A stretch of 31,521 nt of DNA from an uncultured Eubacteriales bacterium (GCA_905187695.1 CAJJIY010000018.1:1-31521), one strand, 5' to 3'; counted from the first letter of the stretch, positions 21,901-31,493 are shown. The notes: generated from the letters alone by a model not told the origin. Made by a program: numbers and translations.

Positions 21901-21986
21901 CGCATATTCCTCCAGTCCGGAACATAGGGTGTTTTGGGGCGCGCCGTGCGCGCTCTTTTTCACATTATGGCAGGGAGGTCTTTTTT

Positions 21987-22271
21987 ATGCGGAAAAGGGA
22001 AGGAAGACTGACGCGGTTGCGTGAGAGACTTTCAATCCCGTCCGAAATAATGCCGGGCGGATTCGGACTTTCACTTTCGGGAAGGGAGGAACTCTGCGTG
22101 CGCGGCTGTCGGCGGATTTTGTCATACTCACCGGATAAAATTGAATTACGGGTCGGGAAAGACCGCCTGTTTGTAAATGGGGAAGATCTGCTCTGCCGGG
22201 CATTCGGTGCCGGATGCGTCACCATTTGCGGAAGGATCGTTTCGGTTTCTTTTACGGAGGGACAGTCATGA
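21987..22271 (+). CDS. yqfC: Sporulation protein YqfC
   Basis: This is a 94-residue protein. The start at 21987 follows GGGAGGT; the frame extends upstream to 21879 but through the divergent promoter region. The pattern '.IPSEIMPGGFGLSLSGREELCVRGCRRILSYS' split into strands, then 'IELRVGKDRLFVNGEDLLCRAFGAG' and 'ICGRIVSVSF', matches the YqfC/YabP beta-rich fold. YqfC is a mother-cell sporulation protein of Bacillus and clostridia, always next to yqfD. The stop overlaps the yqfD start (ATGA at 22268-22271). This pair supports a spore-forming host. Confidence 0.85.
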   Translation: MRKREGRLTRLRERLSIPSEIMPGGFGLSLSGREELCVRGCRRILSYSPDKIELRVGKDRLFVNGEDLLCRAFGAGCVTICGRIVSVSFTEGQS

Positions 22272-23446
22272 TGCTTTATCTTTATCTGCTTGGATATTGC
22301 CGTTGTCGGGTAAAAAAAGAACATCTGACCGGCTTTTTTGAATTTTGCCGGCAAAATGATTTTTCGCCCCGCCGCCTCCGGCGGGATAAGAAAAGCGGCG
22401 CGCTTTCTTTTTACCTGACGCTGTTTTCCGCCGCGCATTTTTTGCCTTTGGCCAAAGCGAACGGACAGGAGATTGAAGTGGTGGGGCGCGGCGGACTTCC
22501 GGTTTTCCTGCGCAACGGCATGCGCCGACCCGGCATCATTTTTGGGGTTCTTGCCGCGTTGGCCCTGTTGGTTTCTTCCCGTTTTTTTCTTTGGGACATC
22601 CGCTTTTCGGGCGCAACAACGCTTCCGGAAGAAGAACTCCGCCGTGAATTGGCGCTTTCAGGGCTCAATAAGGGTCGCTTCCTGCCCAGCCTGGATACCG
22701 GCCGCATAGAAGGCGCCATGCTGGAGGGGGACAGCCGCCTTTCTTATGTTTCGGTCAATATAAGGGGAACGGTGGCCACGGTGCAGTTCCGGGAGGCCGA
22801 GAAGACCGGAGGAGAAAAAAAGCGCGCGCCGGCCAATCTGGTGGCCGGAAAAGACGGTGTAATTATCCTGCCCATGATCTATGAGGGAAAATGCGCCGTT
22901 GCGGAAGGCGAGGCGGTCCGCGCCGGGCAGTTGCTGGCCAGCGGCCTGCTTGAAAGCGACAATAACGGTACCCGCTTTACCCGCGCGGCCGGAGAGGTTT
23001 ACGCGCGCACGGTCGAACGGATGACCCTGCGGATTCCTTTTGAATACGAGGAAAAAGTGTACACGGGCAAGCGCACGCGCGAACGAACGCTTCTTTTTTT
23101 CGGAAAAGAGGGAAAACTTTTCAAAACCACTGGAAATGAAAGCGAAGAGTGTGATATAATAGAATCGGAAGAATGGTTGCGGGCGGGCGCGCTTTTTCCT
23201 TTCGGTCTGCGCATCCGGGAAAAGGCCTATTACCGTTATGTTCCCGCCCGGCGTGACGCGCGTGAGGCACTCGCGCTGGCCAAAGAGGAAACGCAGAACG
23301 CGTTGGGCGCGTATATCGGAAACGGAGAGCGGAAAATCCTTTCCTACACCACCGAAATCTGTCCGGATGAGAGCGGCATCACCCTCATCCTGACCATTAC
23401 GGGAGAGGAAAACATTGCGGTGACGGCGGAATTCCCGTTTTCCTGA
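22268..23446 (+). CDS. yqfD: Sporulation protein YqfD
   Basis: This 392-residue protein starts at ATG 22268, overlapping yqfC by 4 bases, with ACGGAGGGA upstream. The first 90 residues form the YqfD N-terminal domain ('LGYCRCRVKKEHLTGFFEFC'). One transmembrane segment follows at about 95-115 ('GIIFGVLAALALLVSS'). A large extracytoplasmic domain then contains 'FLWDIRFSGATTLPEEELRREL' in parts, which resembles POTRA-like modules, and 'NLVAGKDGVIILPMIYEGKCAVAEGEAVRAGQ' in parts. YqfD works with YqfC in forespore/mother-cell development; its biochemistry is unsettled. It heads into the phoH gene 23 bases later. Confidence 0.9.
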   Translation: MMLYLYLLGYCRCRVKKEHLTGFFEFCRQNDFSPRRLRRDKKSGALSFYLTLFSAAHFLPLAKANGQEIEVVGRGGLPVFLRNGMRRPGIIFGVLAALALLVSSRFFLWDIRFSGATTLPEEELRRELALSGLNKGRFLPSLDTGRIEGAMLEGDSRLSYVSVNIRGTVATVQFREAEKTGGEKKRAPANLVAGKDGVIILPMIYEGKCAVAEGEAVRAGQLLASGLLESDNNGTRFTRAAGEVYARTVERMTLRIPFEYEEKVYTGKRTRERTLLFFGKEGKLFKTTGNESEECDIIESEEWLRAGALFPFGLRIREKAYYRYVPARRDAREALALAKEETQNALGAYIGNGERKILSYTTEICPDESGITLILTITGEENIAVTAEFPFS

Positions 23447-23469
23447 AATGAGATCAGTCCGGAGGAAAA

Positions 23470-24474
23470 ATGAAAGAGGAAATTGTAAATACCGACAGCA
23501 GTGAGGTCACGGCGCGCATTTTCGGCGCTTTTGACGCACATGCAAGGGAAATTGAAAAAGCGTTCGGCGTGGATATCAACAACCGTGCTCAGGGAGCCGG
23601 GGATTCCATTGTCGTGACCGGAGAAGAGGCTTCCGGCGTGCGCATGGCCGCATCGGTACTGACCCGGATGCGGGACGGAGCCGGGGATTCGGAAGAGATC
23701 ACCGATCAGCAGGTGGCCTATCTGATCGGCATGGTGCGGGACGGACAGGAAGAGGAACTTTCAGAACTGTCGGAAAGCACAGTCTGTATTACCGGCCGCG
23801 GGAAACCGGTCCGCGCCAAAACTGTTGGGCAGAAAAAATATGTGGAGGCCATCCGCCAGAACACGGTTATTTTGGGCGTCGGCCCTGCCGGGACGGGCAA
23901 GACATTTCTTGCGGTGGCCATGGCAGTCCGGGCTCTGCGGGAAAAGCAGGTGAGCCGGATTATCCTGACCCGTCCGGCTATCGAAGCGGGCGAAAAACTC
24001 GGATTCCTGCCCGGGGACCTGCAAAGCAAGATCGATCCCTATCTGCGCCCGCTTTACGACGCGCTTTTCGAGATGATGGGCACTGAAAATTATGCGCGGT
24101 TGCTGGAAAAGGGCGTGATTGAGATCGCGCCGTTGGCTTATATGAGAGGACGGACGCTGGACGATTCGTACATCATCCTGGATGAGGCGCAGAACGCCAC
24201 GCCCGAACAGATGAAAATGTTTCTGACCCGCCTGGGCAACAATTCCAAAGCGGTTGTTACCGGCGACCTGACGCAGACGGACCTGCCCTCCGGCGTGAAG
24301 AGCGGACTTTCGGCCGCCGTCCGGATTCTTTCGGGGATCCCGGATATTGCGGTGCATTATTTTACCGACCGGGATGTCGTGCGGCACAAACTGGTGCAGA
24401 AAATCATCTTGGCTTATGAAAAATACGAGCGGGAAGAGCGCCGCCCGCGCAAAAACGAGAGGGCAGGCAAATGA
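23470..24474 (+). CDS. phoH: PhoH-like ATPase
   Basis: This is a 334-residue cytoplasmic P-loop ATPase. Walker A is 'GPAGTGKT' at residues 138-145; Walker B is 'YIILDEAQNATPEQMKMFLTRLG'. 'ILTRPAIEAGEKLGFLPGDL' and 'VVTGDLTQTDLP' are signature blocks of the family. The N-terminal 100 residues form the small KH-like domain seen in PhoH proteins. It is thought to act in RNA metabolism as a helicase-like partner of YbeY, and the gene next to it here is ybeY, overlapping by 4 bases. The start follows GGAGGAAAAA directly. Confidence 0.94.
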   Translation: MKEEIVNTDSSEVTARIFGAFDAHAREIEKAFGVDINNRAQGAGDSIVVTGEEASGVRMAASVLTRMRDGAGDSEEITDQQVAYLIGMVRDGQEEELSELSESTVCITGRGKPVRAKTVGQKKYVEAIRQNTVILGVGPAGTGKTFLAVAMAVRALREKQVSRIILTRPAIEAGEKLGFLPGDLQSKIDPYLRPLYDALFEMMGTENYARLLEKGVIEIAPLAYMRGRTLDDSYIILDEAQNATPEQMKMFLTRLGNNSKAVVTGDLTQTDLPSGVKSGLSAAVRILSGIPDIAVHYFTDRDVVRHKLVQKIILAYEKYEREERRPRKNERAGK

Positions 24475-24953
24475 ACGGAAAACTGAGAATCTATTTTGAA
24501 AACGCACAAAAAAAGGAGCCGGTGGATTATCATCTGAAAATGCTGGTCCGCCGCGCAATCGAGGCCACGCTGGCCTATGAAGGGGTCAGGGGAAAAAGCG
24601 AGGTTTCGGTCACTTTTACCGACAATGCGGGCATTCATCTTCTCAACCGGAAATTCCGCGGGGTAGACCGGGAAACCGATGTGCTTTCTTTCCCGCTTTT
24701 TGAGGACGACCCCGGCTGTGCCGGACATATGCTGGGCGACATCGTGCTTTCACTGGAAAAATGCCGGGAACAATCGGAACTTTATGGTCATAGTTTTGAG
24801 CGCGAATGTGCTTTTCTGACCGTACATTCCACCCTGCATCTGCTGGGATACGATCACGAGCGCAGCGAGGCGGAGGACAACGATATGAGGGCGCGTCAGA
24901 GTGCCATTACGGACGGAATGGGCCTTTCGGTCAAAAAGGAGAGAAAAGAATGA
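24471..24953 (+). CDS. ybeY: Endoribonuclease YbeY
   Basis: This 160-residue single-strand endoribonuclease acts in 16S rRNA 3'-end maturation and ribosome quality control. The zinc site H-x3-H-x5-H is complete: 'HSTLHLLGYDH' with H119, H123 and H129. 'LNRKFRGVDRETDVLSFPL' is the conserved N-terminal block, and 'LGDIVLS' follows. It overlaps phoH by ATGA at its start and era by ATGA at its end, so the three genes are tightly coupled, the standard Firmicute order. Confidence 0.96.
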   Translation: MNGKLRIYFENAQKKEPVDYHLKMLVRRAIEATLAYEGVRGKSEVSVTFTDNAGIHLLNRKFRGVDRETDVLSFPLFEDDPGCAGHMLGDIVLSLEKCREQSELYGHSFERECAFLTVHSTLHLLGYDHERSEAEDNDMRARQSAITDGMGLSVKKERKE

Positions 24954-25837
24954 AAAAATGCGGATACATCGCCATTGTCGGTCGTCCCAATGTGGGGAAA
25001 TCCACCCTGCTGAATGCGCTTTTGGGGGAAAAAATCGCCATTGTTTCACAAAAGCCGCAAACCACCCGAAATCGGATCCTCGGGGTGCTGACAAAAGGGG
25101 AAAGCCAGTTTGTCTTTGTGGACACGCCCGGTATTCATAAACCGCAAAACCGGTTGGGCGATTTCATGGTAGAAACGGCCGAAAATTCCATGCGCGAGGC
25201 AGACGCCGTGGTGCTGATGGTTCAGGTCGGCCGGGAAGTGACGAGTGTGGAGAAAAATGTCATTGACTACCTGAAAAAGTCGGGGACTCCCGGCATCCTG
25301 GCCCTGAACAAGACCGATCTGGGCACACCGGAGGAAATTGCCGAAACGCTGAAAACCTATGCCGCTCTTCATGATTTTGCCGCCTATGTGCCGCTTTGCG
25401 CCAAGAACGGAAAACAGGTGGGTGATGTGCTTTCGGAATGTGAAAAACTTTTGCCCGATTGCGATTGGCTCTTTCCGGAGGATACGCTGACCGATCAGCC
25501 GGAACGCCAGCTCGCGGCCGAGATTATCCGGGAAAAGCTCCTGCGGACGCTGAATAAAGAGATCCCGCACGGCCTTGCCGTGGTGATCGAAGAGTTTAAA
25601 GACGAGGGCAGCCTTTTGCGCATCCGCGCCGAAATCTTCTGCGAAAAAGCCTCGCACAAAGGCATTATTGTCGGGAAAAACGGAGAAGAACTCAAACGCG
25701 TCGGCAGTTATGCCCGCGCCGATCTTGAAAAATTTTTCGGCACAAAGGTTTATCTGAATCTTTGGGTCAAAGTGAAGGAAAACTGGAGGGACAGCGTGGC
25801 CGCGGTCAGCAACTTCGGCTACCGGAAGGAGCCTTGA
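24950..25837 (+). CDS. era: GTPase Era
   Basis: This 295-residue GTPase binds 16S rRNA and the 30S subunit during assembly. G1 is 'GRPNVGKST' (residues 11-19), G3 'DTPGIHKP', G4 'NKTD'. The C-terminal KH domain carries 'KGIIVGKNGEELKRVG'. ATG at 24950 overlaps the ybeY stop and follows AAGGAGAGAAAAG; the longer frame to 24806 lies within ybeY. Length and motifs are normal. Confidence 0.97.
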   Translation: MKKCGYIAIVGRPNVGKSTLLNALLGEKIAIVSQKPQTTRNRILGVLTKGESQFVFVDTPGIHKPQNRLGDFMVETAENSMREADAVVLMVQVGREVTSVEKNVIDYLKKSGTPGILALNKTDLGTPEEIAETLKTYAALHDFAAYVPLCAKNGKQVGDVLSECEKLLPDCDWLFPEDTLTDQPERQLAAEIIREKLLRTLNKEIPHGLAVVIEEFKDEGSLLRIRAEIFCEKASHKGIIVGKNGEELKRVGSYARADLEKFFGTKVYLNLWVKVKENWRDSVAAVSNFGYRKEP

Positions 25838-25838
25838 A

Positions 25839-26702
25839 TTGCAGCATTTTACCACTGACGCGCTGATTCTGGCCACACGCGACCGGGGGGATCATGATAA
25901 ATTGCTCACCGTGCTGGCGCCGGATTTCGGTCGTTTTTACGCGATCCTGAAAGGGGCGCATTCCCTTCGCCGTGAAGAGCGTGTGGCCACCGAGCCGCTG
26001 ACTTACAGCAATATGTCTTTTTATGAAAAAAACGGCGTAAAATGGGTAAAGGAAGCGACTCTTACAGAGGCCTTTCCCGGCATCCGCATGGATAACGAAA
26101 AACTGTTTCTCGGCGCCTATTTTGCAGAGGTGGCCGCCGCGCTCTCGGACGAACGGGAGCCGGGCGGGGAAATCCTGCCGCTCACGCTGAACGCGCTGTA
26201 TATGCTCTCCGAAACGGACCGCAAAAACGAGGAGATCAAGGCAACTTTTGAAATGCGGGCGGCCGTCATAGCCGGCTTTTTGCCGGATCTTTCGGGCTGT
26301 GCGAAATGCGGCGCGGTGCCAACGGCCGGCGGCTATCTGGATGTCATGAACGGCGCGCTGATATGCCCGGCCTGTTTTGCGCGTGCCAACGCCATGCCGC
26401 TCCCGGAAGTGGACGAGCTGGGTCAGCGCCGGATTTTTTGCCCGTTGTCGCCGGACGCGCTCTCGGCGCTTTCCTTTGTGGCGGGCGCGCCGCCCAAACG
26501 GGTTTTCGCCTTCCGGTTGCAAAGCGCCGCCGCCATGGAAGAATTCTGCCGCGCGGCGGAGGTCTATCTGCTTCATCATTTGGAACGCGGATTTGATACA
26601 CTTGACCAATACAAAAAGCTCCTCCGGGTCAATCTGGAGTTTGAGCGAAAACAGAGGCTATATGAAAATCGCACAAAAAACTTTGGAAACACTGGAATAT
26701 GA
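25839..26702 (+). CDS. recO: DNA repair protein RecO
   Basis: This 287-residue protein of the RecFOR pathway loads RecA on gapped DNA. The start appears to be TTG at 25839 (MQHFTTDALILATRD), one base after the era stop, with GGAAGGAG just upstream. The N-terminal OB-fold is clear in 'ALILATRDRGDHDKLLTVLAP' read in parts and 'GRFYAILKGAH'. A four-cysteine zinc site is present: C154/C157 and C176/C179. The C-terminus overlaps mutS2 by 41 bases. Confidence 0.92.
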   Translation: MQHFTTDALILATRDRGDHDKLLTVLAPDFGRFYAILKGAHSLRREERVATEPLTYSNMSFYEKNGVKWVKEATLTEAFPGIRMDNEKLFLGAYFAEVAAALSDEREPGGEILPLTLNALYMLSETDRKNEEIKATFEMRAAVIAGFLPDLSGCAKCGAVPTAGGYLDVMNGALICPACFARANAMPLPEVDELGQRRIFCPLSPDALSALSFVAGAPPKRVFAFRLQSAAAMEEFCRAAEVYLLHHLERGFDTLDQYKKLLRVNLEFERKQRLYENRTKNFGNTGI

Positions 26703-29052
26703 CAAAGTCCTTTCTTTGCTTGCCTCGGTCGCGCCGACCGAGGGGGCGCGTGCACGGGCGCTTTCGCTTTTGCCGGATGACGAGGAAGTCTCAGTCAGAA
26801 GAAACCTGACCTATACCGGCGACGCATGCCGGTTGCTTTCGGCAAAAGGCATGCCGCCCTTCGGCGCCGTCCGGGATATTGGGGAGGCGCTGGAGCGTGC
26901 CGGAAAGGGAGCCACGCTGACTCCGCGGGAATTGCTTGATATCGGCAATCTTCTGCGCACGGCACGGGGACTGACCGAATATGCCGCCGCAAACCGGACT
27001 TTTGAAACTTCACTGGATGAAATTTTTGCCCGGTTGATCCTTGACCGGCACCTGGAGGATCGGATTTACCGCACCGTTATTTCGGAAGAGTTGATCGCGG
27101 ACGAAGCCAGCCCCGCGCTTTCCGATATCCGGCGACACATCCGCCTTGCCAATAATAAGATAAGGGAGACGCTCCAGCACTATATCACGGGCAATACCTA
27201 TTCAAAGCAATTGCAGGAAAACATTGTCACCATGCGGAACGGCCGCTATGTCATCCCCGTGAAGGCCGAGAGCAAAAACGAGATCAAGGGTCTCATTCAT
27301 GACACCTCCTCCTCCGGCGCCACCATTTTTATCGAGCCGATGGCCGTAGTGGACGCCAACAACGAGTTGCGGATGCTGGAGGCCAAGGAACGCCACGAGA
27401 TCGACCGGATTCTCTCCGAACTTTCCGGGGCGGTGGCCGCGCGTGAAAGCGCGCTGAATCTGAATTATCAGAATATTACCGAGCTGGCGTTCCGCTTTTC
27501 CTGCGGGCGATTGGCTGAAAAAATGGACGCGACCGAACCGCAGATCACCGCCGAACGGAAAATTTCCTTGCTTCGCGCCCGGCATCCGCTCATCGACCGC
27601 GAGAAGGTGGTGCCCATTACGGTGTCGCTTGGCGGAGAGTGGGATACGCTTATTATCACCGGCCCCAACACCGGCGGTAAAACCGTCACGCTCAAAACGC
27701 TGGGACTTTTTGCGCTGATGGCGCAGTCGGGTCTTTATATCCCCGCGGCAGAAGGGTCATCGCTTTGTCTTTTTGACAGTATTCTGGTCGATCTCGGAGA
27801 CGAGCAGAGCATCGAACATTCGCTTTCCACCTTTTCCTCGCACATGGTCAATATCGTTTCCATTGTAAAGGAAGCCACGCCAAACGGACTGGTTCTTTTT
27901 GATGAATTGGGCGCCGGCACGGATCCGGTAGAGGGTGCGGCGCTGGCAATTGCCGTTATCAGCGCCATGCGGCGTCGCGGCGCGTTGGTGGCCGCCACCA
28001 CGCACTATGCCGAACTCAAGGCTTTCGCACTGGACGAGCCCGGCGTGCAGAACGCTTCCTGTGAATTTGATGTGGCCACGCTTCGCCCGACCTACCGCTT
28101 GCTTCTCGGCGCCCCCGGCAAATCCAACGCTTTTGCCATCTCGGAAAAACTGGGGTTACCGGCCGATATCGTCAGCGATGCAAAAGCGCGGGTCGGCGCG
28201 GAAAACCGGCGCTTTGAACAGGTCATTGAAAAACTGGAGGCCTCGCGGCTGGCCGCCGACCGGGACCGGGAAGCGGCCGAGAAAGAGCGGGCGGAACTGT
28301 CGGCGCTGCTTGAAAAAACCAAAACGGAAACCGAAACGCAACGGCTGCGCGCCCAAAAAGAGATTGAAAACGAACGCGCAAAGGCCGCCGCCATGATCGA
28401 GAGCGCCCGTGCTTCAAGCGATTTTATTTTCGCACAGCTGGAAGAAGTGCGCCGCGCGCGGGAATCCGAGCATCTGGGTGAAAAACTGGCCAGTACGCGG
28501 GCGGCTGTCCGGGCTCATCTGCGTGAGAACGAGGATCGCTTCAACCCGGTGGAGCCCCGGGACAACCGGGAATATAAACTGCCGCGCCCCTTGCATAAGG
28601 GCGATGAGGTCTATCTGGTAGACATTGATAAAAAGGGCGTGTTGCTGAGCGATCCGGACAGAAACGGGCAGGTGCAGGTGCAGGCTGGGATTATTCGCAC
28701 CCGTTCAAAAGTGGAAAATCTGCGCCTTATCGAGGACGAACCGGGGGTCGGTGCGCCCGGTGAAAAAAAGACCCCGGCCAAGGATTACAGGCTGAATATT
28801 TCCCGGAATTTTAAGGATGAGATCGACCTGCGCGGCGAAACGGGAGAAGAAGCGTGGTTTCAGGTGGACAAGTATTTTGATACCGCGCTGATTGCCGGTT
28901 TTCACACGGTGCGCCTGATTCACGGAAAGGGTACCGGTGCGCTGAAAAACGCACTCTGGCAAAAACTGAAACGGGATCCGCGCGTTTCTGACTTCCGAAT
29001 CGGCCGCTATGGAGAGGGAGACGGGGGCGTGACCGTGGTAGAACTCAAATAA
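26662..29052 (+). CDS. mutS2: Endonuclease MutS2 (ribosome/recombination quality control ATPase with Smr domain)
   Basis: This 796-residue protein starts at ATG 26662 (MKIAQKTLETLEYDKV), inside the recO end, with AGAGG upstream; the frame extends further back but that part overlaps recO without homology. Clamp and lever regions precede the ATPase domain, whose Walker A is 'GPNTGGKT' at 334-341; 'LVLFDELGAGTDP' is Walker B and 'ATTHYAELKAFA' the switch histidine. A long charged coiled coil (about 520-620) leads to the KOW-like segment and the C-terminal Smr nuclease domain with 'DLRG' (722-725) and 'HGKGTG' (from 754). MutS2 limits homologous recombination and rescues collided ribosomes in Bacillus. 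All motifs are intact. Confidence 0.95.
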   Translation: MKIAQKTLETLEYDKVLSLLASVAPTEGARARALSLLPDDEEVSVRRNLTYTGDACRLLSAKGMPPFGAVRDIGEALERAGKGATLTPRELLDIGNLLRTARGLTEYAAANRTFETSLDEIFARLILDRHLEDRIYRTVISEELIADEASPALSDIRRHIRLANNKIRETLQHYITGNTYSKQLQENIVTMRNGRYVIPVKAESKNEIKGLIHDTSSSGATIFIEPMAVVDANNELRMLEAKERHEIDRILSELSGAVAARESALNLNYQNITELAFRFSCGRLAEKMDATEPQITAERKISLLRARHPLIDREKVVPITVSLGGEWDTLIITGPNTGGKTVTLKTLGLFALMAQSGLYIPAAEGSSLCLFDSILVDLGDEQSIEHSLSTFSSHMVNIVSIVKEATPNGLVLFDELGAGTDPVEGAALAIAVISAMRRRGALVAATTHYAELKAFALDEPGVQNASCEFDVATLRPTYRLLLGAPGKSNAFAISEKLGLPADIVSDAKARVGAENRRFEQVIEKLEASRLAADRDREAAEKERAELSALLEKTKTETETQRLRAQKEIENERAKAAAMIESARASSDFIFAQLEEVRRARESEHLGEKLASTRAAVRAHLRENEDRFNPVEPRDNREYKLPRPLHKGDEVYLVDIDKKGVLLSDPDRNGQVQVQAGIIRTRSKVENLRLIEDEPGVGAPGEKKTPAKDYRLNISRNFKDEIDLRGETGEEAWFQVDKYFDTALIAGFHTVRLIHGKGTGALKNALWQKLKRDPRVSDFRIGRYGEGDGGVTVVELK

Positions 29053-29062
29053 TTTCGTCACA

Positions 29063-29097
29063 AAGCCCGGAAAACGCAGTTTTTCGGGCTTACTTTT
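29063..29097 (+). terminator. Terminator after mutS2
   Basis: AAGCCCG (29063-29069) pairs with CGGGCTT (29085-29091), with inner AAAA/TTTT pairing and a short loop, followed by ACTTTTAC. It closes the yqfC-to-mutS2 run. Confidence 0.8.
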
Positions 29098-29135
29098 ACA
29101 AGAAATGACAAAAAAGATTTTTTGTCGCAACCCCC

Positions 29136-29169
29136 TTTTCAATTTGATAATCTTATGTTATAATATAAT
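29136..29169 (+). promoter_or_regulatory. Probable promoter of the ribose-phosphate pyrophosphokinase gene
   Basis: Two overlapping TATAAT boxes are at 29159-29164 and 29164-29169. The best-spaced -35 (TTTTCA at 29136-29141, 17-base spacer) is only a partial match. The rest of this 160-bp gap is AT-rich and shows nothing else. Confidence 0.55.
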
Positions 29170-29214
29170 TACATATGGTCTTTATCATATTTCATAAATG
29201 CTCGGAGGTTTGCA

Positions 29215-30366
29215 ATGAAGGAGTCACTGTACGGAGAATTGAGTGTTATCGGGATGCCCGGATGCGAACAATTTGTGTCTCAGGTGGACAACTATCTGAG
29301 AGAATGGCGCCGCCACGGAGAGGACGAATCGTTCCTCGCCCCCGCCGAATGTCCCCGGTTCGGAACCGGAGAGGGAAAGGGAATGCTGCATCAGTCGATG
29401 CGCGGGCACGATGTTTATATTTTCTGCGACCCCTTTAATTACGGTGTGACTTATAAGATGCGCGGTCAGATCATTCCGATGAGCCCGGATGACCATTATG
29501 CCGATCTCAAACGGATCATTGCGGCCATCGCGGGAAAGTCCCGCCGGATCTCCATTTTTATGCCGATGCTTTATGAAGGCCGCCAGCACAAGCGTTCCGG
29601 CCGCGAATCGCTCGACTGCGCCCTCATGCTTCAGGAACTGGAAAACATGGGCGTGAGCAACATCATCACTTTTGACGCGCACGATCCCCGCGTGCAGAAC
29701 TCCATTCCGCTTTGCGGGTTTGACGACATCCGTCCGGCCTATCAGATGCTTAAAAAATTGGTGCGTGAAGTTCCGGACATTTGTTTTGATAAAGACGAGT
29801 TGATGATTATTTCTCCCGATGAGGGTGCCATGGGCCGGTGTATGTACTACTCTTCGGTGCTTGGCATTGATATCGGTATGTTTTATAAACGCCGCGATTA
29901 CTCCAAGGTGGTCAATGGCAAAAACCCGATCGTGGCACATGAATATCTGGGACAGGATGTGGCCGGAAAGGATGTCATTATTGTGGATGATATGATTTCT
30001 TCCGGCGAGTCGCTCCTGGATGTGGCGCGGCAACTGAAAGAGCAGGGAGCCAAACGCATTTTCAATTTTGCCACTTTCGGTCTCTTTACCGATGGCTACG
30101 CGCGCTTTGACAAGGCTTTTGAAGAAGGACTTTTAAACCGTGTGTTTACCACAAATCTGATTTACGGTCCTGCGGAACTGAAGGCCAAGCCGTGGTATGC
30201 CGAGGTGAATATGTGCAAGTATGTGGCGTATATTATTGATACGCTCAATCACGATGAAACCATCAGCAACCTCCTTGATCCCGTCAAGCGGATCCACAAC
30301 CTCCTGGATCGTCATAACAGAGAAATGGGCGGCCAGATCAAAATGGACTTTAAGGCAGAAAACTGA
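29215..30366 (+). CDS. prs: Ribose-phosphate pyrophosphokinase (long clostridial form)
   Basis: This 383-residue enzyme makes PRPP from ribose-5-phosphate and ATP for nucleotide, His and Trp synthesis. The PRPP-binding loop 'VIIVDDMISSGESLLDV' has D258/D259. 'TFDAHDPRVQNSIPL' corresponds to the conserved 'DLHA.Q.QGFF' region, and 'MPMLYEGRQHKR' to the 'YARQDRK' block. At 383 residues it is longer than the classical form of about 315 and belongs to the divergent group common in Clostridia. GGAGG lies 8 bases before the ATG. It stands alone between two terminators. Confidence 0.9.
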   Translation: MKESLYGELSVIGMPGCEQFVSQVDNYLREWRRHGEDESFLAPAECPRFGTGEGKGMLHQSMRGHDVYIFCDPFNYGVTYKMRGQIIPMSPDDHYADLKRIIAAIAGKSRRISIFMPMLYEGRQHKRSGRESLDCALMLQELENMGVSNIITFDAHDPRVQNSIPLCGFDDIRPAYQMLKKLVREVPDICFDKDELMIISPDEGAMGRCMYYSSVLGIDIGMFYKRRDYSKVVNGKNPIVAHEYLGQDVAGKDVIIVDDMISSGESLLDVARQLKEQGAKRIFNFATFGLFTDGYARFDKAFEEGLLNRVFTTNLIYGPAELKAKPWYAEVNMCKYVAYIIDTLNHDETISNLLDPVKRIHNLLDRHNREMGGQIKMDFKAEN

Positions 30367-30372
30367 GAAAAG

Positions 30373-30418
30373 ACCGCCGTGGAAAGCACCCCCCCTGTTT
30401 TTCACGGCGGTTTTCTTC
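30373..30418 (+). terminator. Terminator after prs
   Basis: ACCGCCGTG (30373-30381) and CACGGCGGT (30403-30411) pair around a 21-nt loop containing C7, followed by TTTCTTCT. Confidence 0.8.
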
Positions 30419-30434
30419 TGAGGAAAGGGAATAT

Positions 30435-31493
30435 ATGAAAAAAGACGAGAAGGCCGCAGTCGGCCGAAAGACTTCTATCGGGGGACAGGCGCTTATCGAA
30501 GGAATTATGATGCGCGGTCCCGGCAAAATCGCCATGGCGGTGCGCCGCCCGAACGGTGAGATTTTTTTTGAAGAACAGGAAAACAAAGCAAAAAAGCGGC
30601 CGGCAATCTGCCGTTTTCCCATCATCCGCGGCGTGTTTGGCTTTATTGATTCCATTGTGTTGGGTTATCGCTGCCTTTCCCGCTCGGCCGAGATTTTCTG
30701 CGAAGAGCCGGAGCTCCAAACCGGGGAAAACGAAGCGCAAGATGCGCCGTGTGAAGCTGAAAAGGCGGCGGACACCGCCGAAGCCACGGCAGAAACGCCG
30801 AAAAAAGAAAAAGAAAACAAAAGCGGCGGCATCGGGAAAGGCGCTATCACGGCTGTGACGACGCTGGCCGCTGTGCTTGGCTTTGCACTGGTCTTGGTTC
30901 TTTTTGTGTGGTTTCCGGCATTTTTGTTTGAAAAAATTCCGTTTCCGCCGTCCCTTGCGTCACATCGCTTGTTCCGCTCGGCTTTTGAGGGAATTTTAAA
31001 GGTGATGCTTTTGGTCGGCTATATGGCGGCAGTATCGCTGATGAAAGATATCCGCCGTACCTTTATGTATCACGGGGCGGAGCACAAGACCATTTTCTGC
31101 TATGAGCACGGCCAGCCGCTCACGGTTGAAAATGTTCGCGCACAGCGCCGTTTTCACCCCCGGTGCGGCACTTCGTTCCTGATTTTGATGCTGTTGGTCA
31201 GCATTCTGGTCGGAATGTTCATTCCGCTTTCGTTTCCCGGCATCACCAGCAAACTGCTTTATACGCTTCTTCGTTCGGCCATTAAGATTGCGCTCATTCC
31301 GATCATCATGGGCATCGGATATGAATTGCTCAAATTTGCGGGCAGACATGACAACATCCTGACAAAGATCATTTCCGCGCCCGGTCTTTGGCTTCAGCGC
31401 ATCACCGTGCGGGAGCCGACGGATGATATGATCGAATGTGCTATTATGGCTTTCAAGGCAGTCGTTCCTCCGGATGAGAGCGACAATTGGTAA
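30435..31493 (+). CDS. DUF1385 membrane protein
   Basis: This is a 352-residue membrane protein. The family signatures are the N-terminal 'GGQALIEGIMMRGP', then 'FPIIRGVFGFIDSIVLGYR', and the histidine-rich 'MYHGAEHKTIFCYEHG' and 'RFHPRCGTSFL'. Four or five hydrophobic segments are seen (about 140-165, 190-205, 250-275, 285-305). An acidic Ala/Glu-rich insert at about 93-135 is longer than usual. The conserved His and Cys residues suggest metal binding. In Firmicutes the gene often precedes prmC, which would lie beyond this window. AGGAAAGGG precedes the ATG. The function is not settled. Confidence 0.88.
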   Translation: MKKDEKAAVGRKTSIGGQALIEGIMMRGPGKIAMAVRRPNGEIFFEEQENKAKKRPAICRFPIIRGVFGFIDSIVLGYRCLSRSAEIFCEEPELQTGENEAQDAPCEAEKAADTAEATAETPKKEKENKSGGIGKGAITAVTTLAAVLGFALVLVLFVWFPAFLFEKIPFPPSLASHRLFRSAFEGILKVMLLVGYMAAVSLMKDIRRTFMYHGAEHKTIFCYEHGQPLTVENVRAQRRFHPRCGTSFLILMLLVSILVGMFIPLSFPGITSKLLYTLLRSAIKIALIPIIMGIGYELLKFAGRHDNILTKIISAPGLWLQRITVREPTDDMIECAIMAFKAVVPPDESDNW